Of a stretch of 64,000 nucleotides of DNA, positions 63,830 to 64,000 are shown piece by piece (position 1 is the first letter of the stretch; every line of letters begins with the position of its first letter). The translations under genes were made by a program, and so were the position numbers. The DNA is from Paracoccaceae bacterium (GTDB taxonomy: Bacteria > Pseudomonadota > Alphaproteobacteria > Rhodobacterales > Rhodobacteraceae): assembly GCA_026989355.1 (NCBI GenBank), contig JALSJM010000002.1, forward strand, positions 491,755 through 555,754. Direction: 5' to 3'. The notes under the pieces were generated by a model. That model ran no database searches, was not told the origin of the DNA, and saw only the letters and a list, made by a program, of their open reading frames with translations.

Positions 63830-63876
63830 GCAGATGGTCCGGCCTGTGGGTCGGGGTGCGGATAAGCCGGTGCCTA

Positions 63877-64000
63877 GGGCGTAGACTCATAAATACCACT
63901 CATAAATACCAAATGACGATTGCGGCGAGGTGAGCGGCGGCGAGGAAGGTTTCGGGGCATCGGAAGGTTCGCAACGACAACGAGCGCCAGTCTTTGAGAC
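63877..64000. mobile_element. End of an IS5-family (IS427-like) insertion sequence, cut by the window edge
   Basis: The element seems to begin at 63877 just after a CTAG (63874-63877; IS427-group elements insert at CTAG with TA duplication), with GGGCGTAGACTCA as the probable terminal repeat. A tandem 13-bp repeat ACTCATAAATACC (63885-63897 and 63898-63910) covers the transposase stop. The rest lies outside the window. Confidence 0.65.
63900..64000 (-). CDS. IS5-family transposase, C-terminal end (partial)
   Basis: On the minus strand the frame enters from the window edge and reads LKDWRSLSLRTFRCPETFLA then AAHLAAIVIWYL and a stop. The final hydrophobic FLAAAHLAAIVIWYL resembles the usual IS5/IS427 transposase C-terminus. 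The catalytic DDE residues lie outside the window. Confidence 0.7.
   Translation of the reverse strand, partial: LKDWRSLSLRTFRCPETFLAAAHLAAIVIWYL

Noticed and set aside
1..64000. CRISPR arrays or rRNA operons
   Set aside because: No regularly spaced direct repeats and no rRNA-like sequence were seen anywhere in the window.

Overview
The window reads as chromosome of a GC-rich alphaproteobacterium of the Rhodobacterales (Roseobacter/Rhodobacter-like). The evidence is gene content and order: the rsh-pdxJ-acpS-lepB-rnc-era-recO run, the pckA / chvI-chvG-hprK-rapZ-EIIA-HPr block, ethylmalonyl-CoA pathway genes (mcd, mcl1), DUF1491, DUF2062, DUF6473 and DUF1244 proteins, and a 41-residue cysteine-poor L36. 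Coding density is high and most genes sit in operons with 1-8 bp overlaps. The species cannot be named from the sequence alone.

Layout. 0-8 kb: end of a phenylacetate-CoA ligase-like gene, rpmJ and tRNA-Val, an N-formylglutamate amidohydrolase, a CZB protein, dinB, an SPFH/NfeD pair, rnhA-ispH, and a NYN-domain protein. 8-17 kb: folK, rpoZ, then the long housekeeping operon rsh to recO. 17-31 kb: mcd, pckA, the ChvGI two-component system with a regulatory PTS (HprK, RapZ, EIIA-Man type, HPr), an acyltransferase, 3-hydroxyacyl-CoA dehydrogenase, etfBA and a cobalamin adenosyltransferase. 31-39.5 kb: a seven-gene ABC importer plus dihydroxyacetone-kinase operon with a LacI regulator and two matching operator-like sites. 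39.6-42.5 kb: a tripartite tricarboxylate transporter whose binding-protein gene is frameshifted. 42.7-45.4 kb: accA, a racemase-like protein and mcl1. 45.6-50.6 kb: a D-glutamate/D-amino-acid catabolic cluster (dgcN, dgcA, dat, DUF1244, amidohydrolase) interrupted by a DUF3800 gene that carries its own promoter and a hairpin leader. 50.7-64 kb: pyk, rpmI-rplT, pheS, pheT, ytoQ, a GST, mscL, ald with an Lrp regulator, rpsU, coq9, a quinone oxidoreductase, a STAS-like protein, and the end of an IS5-family element running off the window.

Together the metabolic genes suggest growth on acetyl-CoA-yielding substrates: Mcd (electrons probably to EtfAB) and Mcl1 belong to the ethylmalonyl-CoA pathway, its B12-dependent mutases need adenosylcobalamin, and PckA and Pyk set the PEP/pyruvate node. 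The most notable accessory features are the DUF3800 insertion with its leader RNA, the DhaKL-linked importer with paired LacI operators, the D-glutamate cluster, and the one-base frameshift in tctC. All functional calls rest on reading the sequence and recalling family features; no searches were run.
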